64,000 nucleotides of DNA from the NCBI GenBank assembly GCA_938083505.1, contig CALKCF010000007.1:1-64000 (forward strand), given 5' to 3'. This DNA comes from an uncultured archaeon (GTDB taxonomy: Archaea; Thermoproteota; Nitrososphaeria_A; Caldarchaeales; Wolframiiraptoraceae). Positions 9,106-18,073 of this stretch are shown piece after piece (the stretch's first letter is position 1; each line of letters opens with the position of its first letter). A model generated the notes under the pieces. The model was not told the origin of the DNA. It was given only the letters and a program-made list of their open reading frames with translations, and searched no databases. Made by a program: the position numbers and the translations under genes.

Positions 9106-9576
9106 ATGACAGGACTGTACGCGCATCTTTCAAAAATTTGGAGAGAAAAGCCGGAGGAGCTAAAGCAACTCATGAGGAAGAGGCTTATAGAGTGGCGTAA
9201 GCAGCCCGCGGTCGTAAGGGTTGATAAACCTTTGAGAATTGACAGGGCAAGAAGCCTTGGTTATAGAGATAAACAAGGTTATGTGATCTTAAGGGTGAGG
9301 GTAAGGAGGGGTGGTTTCGCAAAACCGAGGCCAAGGTCTGGCAGAAGGCCTAAGGCTATCGGTGTCGTAAAACATAAGGTAAACGTGTCCATGAAAGAAG
9401 AGGCCATAAACAGGGCCAAGAAGAAATATCCGAACCTGTACCCGCTCGGAGCTTACTGGTTAGCGAGCGACAGCCTCTACAAATGGTATGAAGTTATAAT
9501 GGTTGACCCCTACCACCCATCGGTCATATCCGATAGAAACTTATCCCTACCAGCTAAGGTTAGACAAGAGCGTTAA
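9106..9576 (+). CDS. rpl15e: Ribosomal protein eL15
   Basis: Large-subunit ribosomal protein. Conserved blocks: RLIEWRKQPAVVRVDKP, IDRARSLGYRDKQGYVILRVRVRRGG, KPRPRSGRRPK, and YPNLYPLGAYWLASDSLYKWYEVIMVDPYHP. The frame is open to ATG 9067, but a TATA-like CTTATTAA at 9058-9065 lies directly against that codon, so transcripts should begin near 9090. Family members begin like MTGLYAHLSKIW, so ATG 9106 (156 residues) is preferred over 9067 (169 residues). Confidence 0.93.
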   Translation: MTGLYAHLSKIWREKPEELKQLMRKRLIEWRKQPAVVRVDKPLRIDRARSLGYRDKQGYVILRVRVRRGGFAKPRPRSGRRPKAIGVVKHKVNVSMKEEAINRAKKKYPNLYPLGAYWLASDSLYKWYEVIMVDPYHPSVISDRNLSLPAKVRQER

Positions 9577-9836
9577 TTATTTAGGGCCGATAATGTTTGC
9601 GAGCAAGTTATAAGGTATAGTTTGCTAATAGAGCCGTAGGCAGAGCACCCAAGCGTGTAAAGATAACAATTTTGCAGGAACAGAATGGTTGCTTAACTTA
9701 AATTAACTACTTTAGAAAAAAGAAGAATAAGTAGGGCAGCAAATTACGCAAAGATGAGGACATTAAGCTTGGCGTCATATAAGGCTTTTATAACATCGGC
9801 TGAATTTTACTTATAATATAGGAGCCGGATGCGGCT
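9577..9836. other. 260-base intergenic region without a recognised gene
   Basis: Lies between eL15 and the NAD kinase. Reading both strands I find no convincing tRNA, ORF or repeat. A loose C/D-box-like pair (GATGAGGA near 9754 and CTGA at 9800) is too weak to call a guide RNA. A TATA (CTTATAATATA) at 9810-9820 belongs to the NAD kinase gene and would give an almost leaderless transcript. Confidence 0.4.
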
Positions 9837-10832
9837 TTGCTTTACGTGAGGGTACCGAGCAGGTCTGAAAAACTGGCCTCAGAAGTATGCGAGACTATAG
9901 AGGCTCTCAACATGGAATACATGGCCCTGAAAAGTCTGTCTAACGTTGAGTATACGGAGGAAGATATCGCAATAGTCATCGGAACGGACAGCGACGTCCT
10001 AAAGGCTTTCCATGAACTTGGTTCAAAGTGCGTACCTATACTCGGCGTATGTGAAACGGAGACTAGAGGGTTCTTAACAGAGACATCTATAAAGGACCTA
10101 CCGCGTGCGCTTGAAAACTTACAAAAAAAGAGGTATATTGTGGAAGAAACTATAAGACTCTTGGTCTCGGTGGATGATAAAACCATTTTGCCCGCGGTGA
10201 ACGAAGCCGCAATCTTTCCCTCAAAAAGCGCTACTATAATGGAATACACACTAACACTTGATGATGAAATCGTGTGGAGGGATTGTAGTGATGGTGTGAT
10301 AATTTCGACACCTTTAGGCTCTAGCGCCTACGCACTATCCGCCGGTGGGCCCATGGTTGTTCACAAAGCGAAGGTGTTCGTGATAGTACCCGTCAACTCA
10401 TTAGACGTCACGAGAAGACCACTAATTATACCAGATGATTCTAAAGTCCTCATAAACGGCATACACTCAAGGACGAAGTGTGAAGTGGTCATAGACGGTA
10501 CTATTAGGCTCAAAGTTGATAACAAGGTGTGGGTCAAGAAGTATGAGATTCCAGCGCGGCTGGTGAGGCTCCCAGGCAGTTCTTACGTCTTGGAGAAGAT
10601 GGCGAAGAAGGTACAACTCGCTGAGGAGCTTTTAAAGATACCTCCAAGTGCTAAATTGATCCTGAAAACACTTGAGTATGAAGGACCTCTTACGCATAGG
10701 GAGCTGGCAAGGAAGACATTGCTGCCTGACAGGACGATGAGGCAAGCCCTGGCATTGTTGATAAGTAAGGGAATGGTAAGGAGGAAGCCACTTCTACGGG
10801 ACGCTAGGCAGAAGCTCTATTATATAGCATAA
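9837..10832 (+). CDS. NAD kinase-like protein with C-terminal winged-helix domain
   Basis: NAD(+) phosphorylating enzyme family (NADP synthesis). Residues 1-255 are the kinase: the NE motif (VNEAAIFPS, 121-129) and the substrate loop STPLGSSAYALSAGGP (157-172) are well kept, but the GGDG ATP/PPi motif is IGTDSD (48-53), retaining only the Gly and Asp. Residues 265-331 form a winged helix (LTHRELARKTLLPDRTMRQALALL, then a wing) as in transcription regulators. TTG start. It could be an active NadK with a regulatory domain or a sensor derived from NadK. Confidence 0.8.
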   Translation: MLYVRVPSRSEKLASEVCETIEALNMEYMALKSLSNVEYTEEDIAIVIGTDSDVLKAFHELGSKCVPILGVCETETRGFLTETSIKDLPRALENLQKKRYIVEETIRLLVSVDDKTILPAVNEAAIFPSKSATIMEYTLTLDDEIVWRDCSDGVIISTPLGSSAYALSAGGPMVVHKAKVFVIVPVNSLDVTRRPLIIPDDSKVLINGIHSRTKCEVVIDGTIRLKVDNKVWVKKYEIPARLVRLPGSSYVLEKMAKKVQLAEELLKIPPSAKLILKTLEYEGPLTHRELARKTLLPDRTMRQALALLISKGMVRRKPLLRDARQKLYYIA

Positions 10833-10917
10833 GCGCTCTTGTTAGTTAAAAAGCTCATAAACACATTTAAAAACAAGAAATAAATCAAGTTATGTGTCAC
10901 AGCTGGAGGTTTAGGTT

Positions 10918-11328
10918 GTGGCGACAAAGGAGCAGGTAGCTAAGGTAATCGCAGAACTTCAGATGATAGAGCAGATAGTTAATGAGTTTCAGATAAGGAT
11001 AGCAACACTTGACGCTGCACTAAAGGAGCACGAGAACGCCATATTCTTCATAGAAGAAATGAAGAAAGCCGAAGGTAGCATGGATGTCCTGATACCAATA
11101 GGTGGTGGAAACTTCGTTCATGGTACTATAACATCCACTGATAAGATGGAGGTAAGCGTGGGTGCAGGTGTCGTTATTACTAAGTCTTTAGAAGAAGGTC
11201 ATCAGATAATGCTAAAAAGAAAGGATAGCTTGCTGCGTATGAGAGAGGCATATTTACAAAGACTTCAGGAGCAGATTAATAGAGCCGCAGAGTTAAGAAG
11301 GTTTTTGGAGAGTGTGAGGGCCGAGTAA
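10918..11328 (+). CDS. pfdA: Prefoldin subunit alpha
   Basis: Subunit of the hexameric prefoldin chaperone that hands unfolded proteins to the thermosome; the beta subunit is at 56.4-56.7 kb. It has 136 residues: an N-terminal coiled coil, a central beta-hairpin DVLIPIGGGNFVHGTI with VSVGAGVVITK, and a C-terminal coiled coil. GTG start with an excellent Shine-Dalgarno GGAGGT at 10905-10910. It abuts ftsY (stop and start overlap by one base), a frequent archaeal pairing. Confidence 0.93.
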   Translation: MATKEQVAKVIAELQMIEQIVNEFQIRIATLDAALKEHENAIFFIEEMKKAEGSMDVLIPIGGGNFVHGTITSTDKMEVSVGAGVVITKSLEEGHQIMLKRKDSLLRMREAYLQRLQEQINRAAELRRFLESVRAE

Positions 11329-12245
11329 TGCTTGAGGGTATTAAGAAAGCGTTTGCAAGCCTTGCGGATAGAATAAAGACAATAACACTTTCAGAAAGTG
11401 AGATAAAAAAATACGTCGAAGAGTTTAGACTACAATTGATTGCTAACGATGTGGCGGTCGAAGTTGCCGATAAGTTAGCGATGGAGGTCACAAAACGTCT
11501 TCAGAAATTGAAAGTTCCGAGGTTTTCGGAACATGAGGAAGTAGTCACACGGGTTTTGGAGGGAAGCCTTAGCTCGGTGATCTCGGAGGTCGATCCGGAT
11601 GTTTCCTTCGTAAATTTTGTTAGGTCTAACTACAGCATGGGCAAACCCACAGTAGTGCTTTTCGTCGGCCCAAACGGTGGTGGAAAGACAACGAGTGTCG
11701 TAAAGATGTCAAACTACCTGAAATCTAAAGGATTAAGTTCAATAATAGCATGCAGCGATACATATAGGGCTGGAGCAGTTGAGCAGCTAAAGGGTCTTGC
11801 TGAAAGGGTTGGAGTAAGGGTTGTAAGCCATAAGTATGGCGGAGATCCAGCGGCTGTTGCCTTAGATGCCATAGAAGCAGCAAAGGCTGCGAATATCAGC
11901 ACTGTTCTAATAGACACCGCAGGTAGGACAGAGGTTGATAAAAACCTCCTTGAGGAGATGAGGAAGATTAAAAGAGTGTCAAATTCAGATGTAGTAATAT
12001 ACGTTGGCGATGCGCTCGCAGGCAACGTCGTCGTCGAACAGGTTAAGAAATTCAACGAATACGTCGGCATAGACTACATAATCTTGGCTAAGCTGGATGC
12101 CGATACGAAGGGAGGCTCCGCAATATCCGTTAGTTACATGACTGGAAAGCCAATACTCTTCGTCGGAACTGGGCAAGGGTTAGATGACCTTAAACCACTG
12201 AACAAAAAAAGTATAATAAGCACGGTACTCGGTTACGCCTCCTAA
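11328..12245 (+). CDS. ftsY: Signal recognition particle receptor FtsY
   Basis: SRP GTPase that docks ribosome-SRP complexes at the membrane. It has 305 residues: an N domain (helical bundle, 1-100) and a G domain with P-loop GPNGGGKTT (114-122), DTYRAGAVEQL, the DTAGR motif, the TKGGSA segment and a C-terminal GTGQGLDDL. There is no long acidic A domain, as is normal for archaeal FtsY. It is cotranscribed with prefoldin alpha. Confidence 0.95.
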   Translation: MLEGIKKAFASLADRIKTITLSESEIKKYVEEFRLQLIANDVAVEVADKLAMEVTKRLQKLKVPRFSEHEEVVTRVLEGSLSSVISEVDPDVSFVNFVRSNYSMGKPTVVLFVGPNGGGKTTSVVKMSNYLKSKGLSSIIACSDTYRAGAVEQLKGLAERVGVRVVSHKYGGDPAAVALDAIEAAKAANISTVLIDTAGRTEVDKNLLEEMRKIKRVSNSDVVIYVGDALAGNVVVEQVKKFNEYVGIDYIILAKLDADTKGGSAISVSYMTGKPILFVGTGQGLDDLKPLNKKSIISTVLGYAS

Positions 12246-12300
12246 GATGTGGTACGTAGCTTTATCACGGTACTAAACCTCTATATTCTGGACTGGCGTA

Positions 12301-12945
12301 ATGTCTAACGTGCTGAAACTTCATGAACAGATAAATCAGCTCGTTAGAGGGGAAGCACCGGGTCCATCACCATCTTTTACGGCTTTGCATATTATCATGG
12401 CACTTCTTGTTTTGGGGGATAAGGGCATTCTAGGTAGGAAAAGGTTCGCCGAGGAACTCGGACTAGGTGAGGGCACCGTCAGAACGGTTGTTGGTAGGCT
12501 TAAGAAGCACTTCTTGGTCAAAGTAACGCGCTCAGGTTGTAGCTTAACCGAGAAAGGTAGGGAGCTTTATGAGGTCTTAAGAGAAAGGATGGGCAAATTT
12601 ATTGAACTTGCTGGAAATTTGCCGTGGAGTTACCGTTATAGTGTCGGCGTGAAAGTGAACCGTATGGCCAATCTATTGAAAATGGGTCTGGAGGAGAGGG
12701 ATGCTGCCGTGAGGGCAGGCGCTGATGCAGCCATGGCAATCACCATGCAGGGAGGATATTTGCTTATGCCAGGTGTTAGTAATCTTAGCAAGGAACAACC
12801 AAGCTTTACTTCAATGATTATGAACTTCTTTAACCCGTCAGAGGGCGATGTTATACTCATAGCAGGCTCGGACGATAAGATTAAGGCATTATACGGTGTC
12901 TTAGCGGCTGCCTACGAGCTCCTAAGAAAGACGGTTAATCAATAG
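12301..12945 (+). CDS. DUF4443-type winged-helix transcriptional regulator
   Basis: A 214-residue archaeal protein with an N-terminal winged helix (about 25-95: LGLGEGTVRTVVGRLKKH recognition helix, then a wing) and a C-terminal ligand-sensing-like domain containing RDAAVRAGADAAMAI. It matches the pattern of the archaeal DUF4443 family. The ligand and targets are unknown. It sits alone between ftsY and the zinc reductase gene. Confidence 0.7.
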   Translation: MSNVLKLHEQINQLVRGEAPGPSPSFTALHIIMALLVLGDKGILGRKRFAEELGLGEGTVRTVVGRLKKHFLVKVTRSGCSLTEKGRELYEVLRERMGKFIELAGNLPWSYRYSVGVKVNRMANLLKMGLEERDAAVRAGADAAMAITMQGGYLLMPGVSNLSKEQPSFTSMIMNFFNPSEGDVILIAGSDDKIKALYGVLAAAYELLRKTVNQ

Positions 12946-13052
12946 ACCTTCAAGTTATTGCTAAGACACAGCCGAGTATTTCTAAGATGGTGCTCATCAC
13001 GGTCAGCTAATAATATATTATGACTATGTTTGGAAAAATAACTTAACTATCG

Positions 13053-14069
13053 TTGAAGGCAGTTTTTCTCAAGAAATTTAAGGAAATGCCAGAAATAGTC
13101 GAATTCGAACCTGATTGGTCTCTGGGTCCCGGTGAGGTTCTATTAGAGATAGAGATGTCCGGTCTCTGCTACAGAGATTTATTGACGATTGACGGACACT
13201 TCCCGAGAACAAAGCTTCCGATAATCTTGGGCCACGAGATAGCTGGTAAGGTAATCGCAATCAACGAAACCGTCACGAACTTCGAGCCTGGCGACAGGGT
13301 TGCGTCCTTAACATATATTCCTTGCGGTAAGTGTAGGTACTGTAAATCTGGAAATGAGAATCTATGCAAGCAGAGACTCGTGTTTGGCGAGGATATTAAC
13401 GGTTCGTTCGCCCAAATGATAAAGGTACACGAAGGGAGCTTGGTGAAGATACCGGATAAAGTCACAGCAGAGGGAGCAACAATAGCGTCATGCATAACAG
13501 GTATGGTGTTGCGTGCCTTCAGACATGTAGCAGGGGTAAAACAGGGCGAATTTGTGTTGATAACAGGTGCTGGCGGTGGTGTAGGAATACATGTGATCCA
13601 GGTCGCAAAGGCTCTTGGTTGTAAGGTAATAGCGGCAACAAGCTCTGAGGAAAAGTTTAGGTATATAATAGACGCGGGAGTGGATGAGGTTCTGCTCTTT
13701 GACGACAAGATAGTCGAGAAAGTCAAAAGTCTTACTGGTGGTGAGGGCGTAAAGGTTGTTTTGGAGGTAGTTAGCCAGCCTACTTTTGACAAAAGCCTAA
13801 GGTGTTTAGCATGGGGTGGAAGGATTGTTATGGTAGGGAGTGTGACGGTATCGTCCGTTAAAGTTCCGCTTGGATTGATAATCTTAAAAGCGAACTCTAT
13901 AGCCGGCACAATAGCCGCCACTAGAAAGGATTTAGAAGACGCACTCAGACTCACGGTGGAAGGAAAGGTTAGGCCTGTTGTAACAGCCTATCCACTCGAG
14001 AAAATACACGAGACGATAGAAAAGATGCGTCGGAAGGGATCTGTAGGTAGGATACTTCTGAAACCCTGA
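13053..14069 (+). CDS. Zinc-dependent medium-chain dehydrogenase/reductase (alcohol dehydrogenase-like)
   Basis: NAD(P)-dependent oxidoreductase of 338 residues. Catalytic zinc region GLCYRDLL (Cys39) and GHE (His61-Glu62); structural zinc Cys91, Cys94, Cys97, Cys105; Rossmann fingerprint GAGGGVG near residue 170. The CYRDLL...PRTKLPIILGHE region recalls the Sulfolobales acryloyl-CoA reductase of the 3-hydroxypropionate cycle, so an enoyl- or acryloyl-CoA reductase role is possible as well as an alcohol dehydrogenase. TTG start at 13053; no operon partner is evident. Confidence 0.85.
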   Translation: MKAVFLKKFKEMPEIVEFEPDWSLGPGEVLLEIEMSGLCYRDLLTIDGHFPRTKLPIILGHEIAGKVIAINETVTNFEPGDRVASLTYIPCGKCRYCKSGNENLCKQRLVFGEDINGSFAQMIKVHEGSLVKIPDKVTAEGATIASCITGMVLRAFRHVAGVKQGEFVLITGAGGGVGIHVIQVAKALGCKVIAATSSEEKFRYIIDAGVDEVLLFDDKIVEKVKSLTGGEGVKVVLEVVSQPTFDKSLRCLAWGGRIVMVGSVTVSSVKVPLGLIILKANSIAGTIAATRKDLEDALRLTVEGKVRPVVTAYPLEKIHETIEKMRRKGSVGRILLKP

Positions 14070-14194
14070 AGCAAAAATAGGTGTTAGTAATAAAGGAAAT
14101 ACATCAACTACATTCAGAGAGGTGGGGGGAGGAATGGTATCGTTAATCCGCTTGATAGAAATTTATTAACAAGCATAACGCTGGTAGTTGACGT

Positions 14195-14371
14195 ATGGTA
14201 AAAATCGTGACACTAAAGCGGAAAGAAAAAAGCGAAATATATTACGTATGTGAAGAATGCGGCCTCATGTATTCCGAATTTAGCATCGCCGAACGTTGCG
14301 AGGAGTGGTGCCGAAATTATAAATCCTGCAACCTTAAAATAACAAAAAATGCAATAAACTTCAAAGGTTGA
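14195..14371 (+). CDS. Small Cys-rich zinc-binding-type protein upstream of larC
   Basis: A 58-residue ORF: a basic N terminus, then CEECG (Cys19, Cys22), AERCEEWCRNY and SCNLKI, giving five Cys in a pattern like small archaeal zinc-binding proteins. It is preceded by a TATA (AATTTATTAA, 14160-14169) at the spacing expected for a leaderless start. Its TGA overlaps the TTG of larC in TTGA, so the two are probably coupled. The Cys pattern and the link to a nickel-insertion gene hint at metal handling, but that is inference. Confidence 0.6.
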   Translation: MVKIVTLKRKEKSEIYYVCEECGLMYSEFSIAERCEEWCRNYKSCNLKITKNAINFKG

Positions 14372-15600
14372 GAGCCTTGAAGCTCGTGGTAATCGATTGC
14401 TCGGTTTCTGGTGTATCTGGTGATATGCTTCTAGCAGCTTTGCTAGACATTGGTGCAGATGAGGAGGCTGTCAAGCGGGCTATTGAATGTGTTCCAAAAT
14501 TCTTAAAGGGCTGCAAGAAAATAACATTCACCTCGGAAGAAGCTTACGTTGACGAGATAAAGGCGAGAAGGGTCAAGATAACGGCCGAAGATGCTGCTAA
14601 TTCAAGACCAGCTACCGTGTTACTTGATGCAGTCAAAAGGTGCGTATCTGATCTGAATTTCTCAAACAATGCAGCTAACATCGCCATTAACGCCATAGAA
14701 CTCCTAGTAAGGGCTGAGTCTAATGTCCATGGCGAGTCGCCCGAGTCTGTGCACCTTCATGAGCTGGGCATGGTAGATACTGTGGCAGACATAGTTGGCG
14801 TAGCGGCCGCCCTGGATTCTCTTGGTTTAAGCAAAGAAATGATAATGACAACAAGGGTAGCCGTAGGCGGTGGAGTCCTAAAGCTATCCCATGGGGTTTT
14901 TCCAGCACCAGCCCCAGTCACCTTAGAAATTCTTAAGATTTCCGGAATCCCTTTCATCGGTGGACCGGTTGAAGGTGAGCTCGCTACGCCCACTGGTGTA
15001 GCGCTCTTAGCCTCAATGTCAAGCAGGATAGTCGATACTTATCCGTCGATGATCTTGGAAAGAGTAGGCTATGGAGTAGGCTCAATAATACATGGTAGAA
15101 GCCCGTCCGTGTTACGCTTACTCCTTGGTCAGGAGCAAGAAACTTGTGGGAATGTTGAGGAGATAGCAGTGCTTGAGACGAATGTTGACGACGTTACTGG
15201 CGAATCGTTAGCTTATATCGTAGATAAGCTATTGTCTGAAGGTGCCTTGGACGTGAGCATCATACAGGCAATTGGCAAAAAGGGTAGACCCACCAGCATA
15301 CTCAGCGTGTTAAGCAAAAAGGGTCATGAAGCAAAGTTTGCGAGTATGATGATGCAAGAGCTCGGTACGTTAGGTGTAAGGTTCCTGACCGTTAGAAGAT
15401 TTGTAGCCGCAAGAGGAGAATCTTTAGTTGATGTAAACATTGCTGGTAGAATTTTTAAGATAAGAATCAAGAAGTCCTTCCTCCCTGGAAGAGAGCCCCT
15501 AACTTTGAAGCCTGAGTTCGAAGACCTAAGAATGATAGCACGTGAGACCGGTCTATCCATAAGAGAAGTAGAGAACATCGTGAAAAAACAGCTGAATTAG
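14368..15600 (+). CDS. larC: LarC-family nickel insertion protein
   Basis: Family of the nickel chelatase that makes the nickel-pincer nucleotide cofactor of lactate racemase and related enzymes. It has 410 residues in one uninterrupted frame (some bacteria need a programmed frameshift). Features: SVSGVSGDMLLAALLD at the N terminus, the SVHLHELGMVDTVADIVG His motif near 130, SHGVFPAPAPVT, and the second domain TNVDDVTGESLAYI. TTG start 14368 or 14377. No larA, larB or larE is in the window. Confidence 0.9.
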   Translation: MRALKLVVIDCSVSGVSGDMLLAALLDIGADEEAVKRAIECVPKFLKGCKKITFTSEEAYVDEIKARRVKITAEDAANSRPATVLLDAVKRCVSDLNFSNNAANIAINAIELLVRAESNVHGESPESVHLHELGMVDTVADIVGVAAALDSLGLSKEMIMTTRVAVGGGVLKLSHGVFPAPAPVTLEILKISGIPFIGGPVEGELATPTGVALLASMSSRIVDTYPSMILERVGYGVGSIIHGRSPSVLRLLLGQEQETCGNVEEIAVLETNVDDVTGESLAYIVDKLLSEGALDVSIIQAIGKKGRPTSILSVLSKKGHEAKFASMMMQELGTLGVRFLTVRRFVAARGESLVDVNIAGRIFKIRIKKSFLPGREPLTLKPEFEDLRMIARETGLSIREVENIVKKQLN

Positions 15601-15908
15601 TAGAACATTTGCACGTGCATTACACCGCCGACTTTGATTACGGCGTTCTCGCGGATAAAACCTTTGCTTATCAACATGCTGACTATCCTGTTGCCCAGAA
15701 GGTTTATTATCGTAGCCTGCTCTATATAGCGTATAACACCCTCACCTTCGACTAGAACGCCCCCATAAAACGAGTTGTCAACCTTTATCTCAAACCCCTT
15801 CTCTGTAACTATCCTCTTACCGAGAAGCTCCTCGTCACAGATTGCCGCAACTACCTCTCCGGTCCTAGAATGGTGAAGCTTAACCCAGAACCTACTCCAC
15901 TCATTCAT
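15597..15908 (-). CDS. DUF424 family protein
   Basis: A 103-residue archaeal protein matching the DUF424 pattern: the central CDEELLGKRIVTEKGFEIKV strand block, FYGG followed by an acidic segment, and ATIINLLGNRIVSML. Members are widespread in archaea and of uncertain role; some are encoded near translation genes. It is convergent with larC, overlapping its stop by 4 bases. Confidence 0.75.
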   Translation of the reverse strand: MNEWSRFWVKLHHSRTGEVVAAICDEELLGKRIVTEKGFEIKVDNSFYGGVLVEGEGVIRYIEQATIINLLGNRIVSMLISKGFIRENAVIKVGGVMHVQMFY

Positions 15909-16049
15909 CGTTTTTCATCAGAATTGTTTACTGGAAAGTTTTTAAACTTTTTAACTATCCTGTCCTATTTATTAAAAATACAACGCTATTCTTCAAAAAA
16001 CTTCATAAATGTTTATACCTTGCACGATGGACAAGATTGTGAGTAAAAG

Positions 16050-17198
16050 TTGAAGCTGTACGAGTACGAGGCAAAACAGCTCTTCTCTTTGTATAACATC
16101 TCGGTGCCAGAGTTTGAACTAGCAAGAACGCCGGAAGAGGCAAGAGAAATCACCCAGAAGTTGGGCGGTAAATCCGTTTTGAAGGCTCAAGTGCTAGTGG
16201 CAGGAAGGGGGAAGTTAGGTGGTATAAAATTTGCTGAGAGCCCACAAGAGGCTTACGAACTTGCCAAGAAATTATTGGGCATGGAGATAAAGGGCGAGAA
16301 AGTAAACTCTTTACTCGTAAGTGAGGTTGTTAACATAGAGAGGGAGCTTTATCTCAGCATAGTGATAGATAGGTCCGTTGGTGCTATATCGATACTAGCA
16401 TCTTCTGAGGGAGGTATAGATATTGAAGAACTTGCGGCAAGGTCACCAGAGAAGCTCATAAAAGTCTACGTGGACCCATTAATAGGCTTAAAGCCTTACC
16501 ACATTAGAAGGATAACGGAGTTCATGAACCTTTCTGATGAACAGAAGAAAGCACTTCAGGACATCACTCTTAACCTCTATAGGGTGTTCGTAGATTTTGA
16601 CTGTGAACTTGCGGAGATAAATCCTTTGGCAGTGGACAAAGAAGGTAAACTAGTTCCGGTAGATGCAAAAGTCATAATAGACGACAATGCTCTATTCAGA
16701 AGGAAGGAATTTGCCGAACGTGTATATGTAGAGTTAAACGAACTCGAGATAGAGGCAAAGAAACATGGCTTTAGTTACGTTGAACTTGATGGTGACATCG
16801 GAATAATTGGAAATGGTGCTGGCTTGACTATGGCAACAATGGACCTCGTTAAGTTGTATGGCGGAAGGCCTGCTAACTTTTTGGATATAGGTGGAGGTGC
16901 CAGGGCCGACGTCGTGGAGAAAGCTGCGTCCTTACTTTTGAAGCATCCGAAAGTAAAGGTTCTACTTGTCAACATTCTGGGTGGAATAACAAGGTGCGAT
17001 GAGGTTGCAAAGGGTCTAGTGAACGCCCTAACAAATTACGGTAAGGACAAAAAATTGGTCGTGAGACTCATAGGGACCAATGAGGAAGAGGGGAAGAAGA
17101 TACTAAGCAACGCTGGTATCTCAGCATTCGACTCTATGGAGGATGCCGCTAAAAATGCCGTAGAACTCGCCAAGGTGGTACGAGTATGGCCGTGCTAG
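16050..17198 (+). CDS. sucC: Succinyl-CoA synthetase, beta subunit
   Basis: ATP-grasp beta subunit of succinate-CoA ligase, linking succinyl-CoA hydrolysis to ATP or GTP formation. It has 382 residues, near family size. Motifs: MKLYEYEAKQLFSLYNI, KAQVLVAGRGKLGGI (nucleotide contact), ELAEINPLAV with the metal ligands, and the C-terminal FLDIGGGA and NILGGITRCDEVAKG blocks. TTG start, with a TATA GTTTATAC at 16011-16018. It overlaps sucD by 13 bases. A malate-CoA ligase role is a less likely alternative. Confidence 0.93.
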   Translation: MKLYEYEAKQLFSLYNISVPEFELARTPEEAREITQKLGGKSVLKAQVLVAGRGKLGGIKFAESPQEAYELAKKLLGMEIKGEKVNSLLVSEVVNIERELYLSIVIDRSVGAISILASSEGGIDIEELAARSPEKLIKVYVDPLIGLKPYHIRRITEFMNLSDEQKKALQDITLNLYRVFVDFDCELAEINPLAVDKEGKLVPVDAKVIIDDNALFRRKEFAERVYVELNELEIEAKKHGFSYVELDGDIGIIGNGAGLTMATMDLVKLYGGRPANFLDIGGGARADVVEKAASLLLKHPKVKVLLVNILGGITRCDEVAKGLVNALTNYGKDKKLVVRLIGTNEEEGKKILSNAGISAFDSMEDAAKNAVELAKVVRVWPC

Positions 17199-18064
17199 TT
17201 GATAAAAATACATACGTTGTCGTTCAGGGCATAACTGGAAGAGAAGGTAGCTTCCATACCAAGGCGATGCTAGATTATGGTACGAAAGTTGTAGCTGGTG
17301 TCACACCTGGGAAGGGCGGTCAAAGTGTCCACGGTATACCTGTCTATGACTCTATCTACGAGGCCGTGAGCAAGCACCAAGAAATCAACACCTCGATTAT
17401 ATTCGTCCCCTCCTCATACGCACCTGATGCTGTTTATGAAGCCATAGATGCAGGAATAGATATCATCGTACTCATAACGGAACACATACCGGTTCACGAT
17501 TCCATGAAATTTATAAGGTACGCAAAGCTGAGGGGGGTCTGCATAATCGGTCCTAATTGCCCGGGCATCATATCGCCGGGAGAGTCGAAGGTAGGCATAA
17601 TGCCAGGTCACGTGTTTTCTAAGGGAACAATAGGCATAGTATCAAGAAGCGGTACATTAACATACGAGGTGGCTTATGCTATAACGAAAATGAGGTTAGG
17701 TCAATCTACTGCAGTAGGCATCGGTGGTGACCCAATCACAGGCATGAGTATGATCGACATGTTAGAGCTGTTCAGGGAAGATGATGAGACTAAGGCAGTA
17801 GTCCTAATAGGTGAGATAGGTGGAGATATGGAGGAAAGGGCTGCCGAGTACATAAGGAGAAGCGGCTATGAAAAGCCAGTCGTGGCATTCGTAGCAGGTA
17901 GGACGGCGCCGCCTGGAAAGAGAATGGGACATGCAGGTGCAATAATCTCCATGGGTACTGGTGATGCTGAGAGTAAAGTAAGAGTATTTGAGGCGAGCGG
18001 CGTAAAAGTCGCTTCAACACCGACAGAGGTCGCTAAGTTGTTGAAAGAAATTCTGAAAGGTTAA
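17186..18064 (+). CDS. sucD: Succinyl-CoA synthetase, alpha subunit
   Basis: CoA-binding, phosphohistidine-carrying alpha subunit of the same complex. It has 292 residues. CoA-binding Rossmann region [17 protein letters not shown] and [39 protein letters not shown], and the phosphohistidine loop in [10 protein letters not shown] (His about 250). It is translated in overlap with sucC. Confidence 0.95.
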   Translation: MAVLVDKNTYVVVQGITGREGSFHTKAMLDYGTKVVAGVTPGKGGQSVHGIPVYDSIYEAVSKHQEINTSIIFVPSSYAPDAVYEAIDAGIDIIVLITEHIPVHDSMKFIRYAKLRGVCIIGPNCPGIISPGESKVGIMPGHVFSKGTIGIVSRSGTLTYEVAYAITKMRLGQSTAVGIGGDPITGMSMIDMLELFREDDETKAVVLIGEIGGDMEERAAEYIRRSGYEKPVVAFVAGRTAPPGKRMGHAGAIISMGTGDAESKVRVFEASGVKVASTPTEVAKLLKEILKG

Positions 18065-18073
18065 AGTTGTAAA

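Noticed and set aside
9750-9805. C/D-box guide RNA between eL15 and NAD kinase
   Set aside because: The C box differs from RUGAUGA and no internal C'/D' boxes or closing stem were visible.
13169-13954. 261-codon minus-strand frame
   Set aside because: Antisense to the zinc dehydrogenase gene, whose zinc ligands and Rossmann motif are clear; the opposite frame is low-complexity Ser/Thr/Pro-rich.
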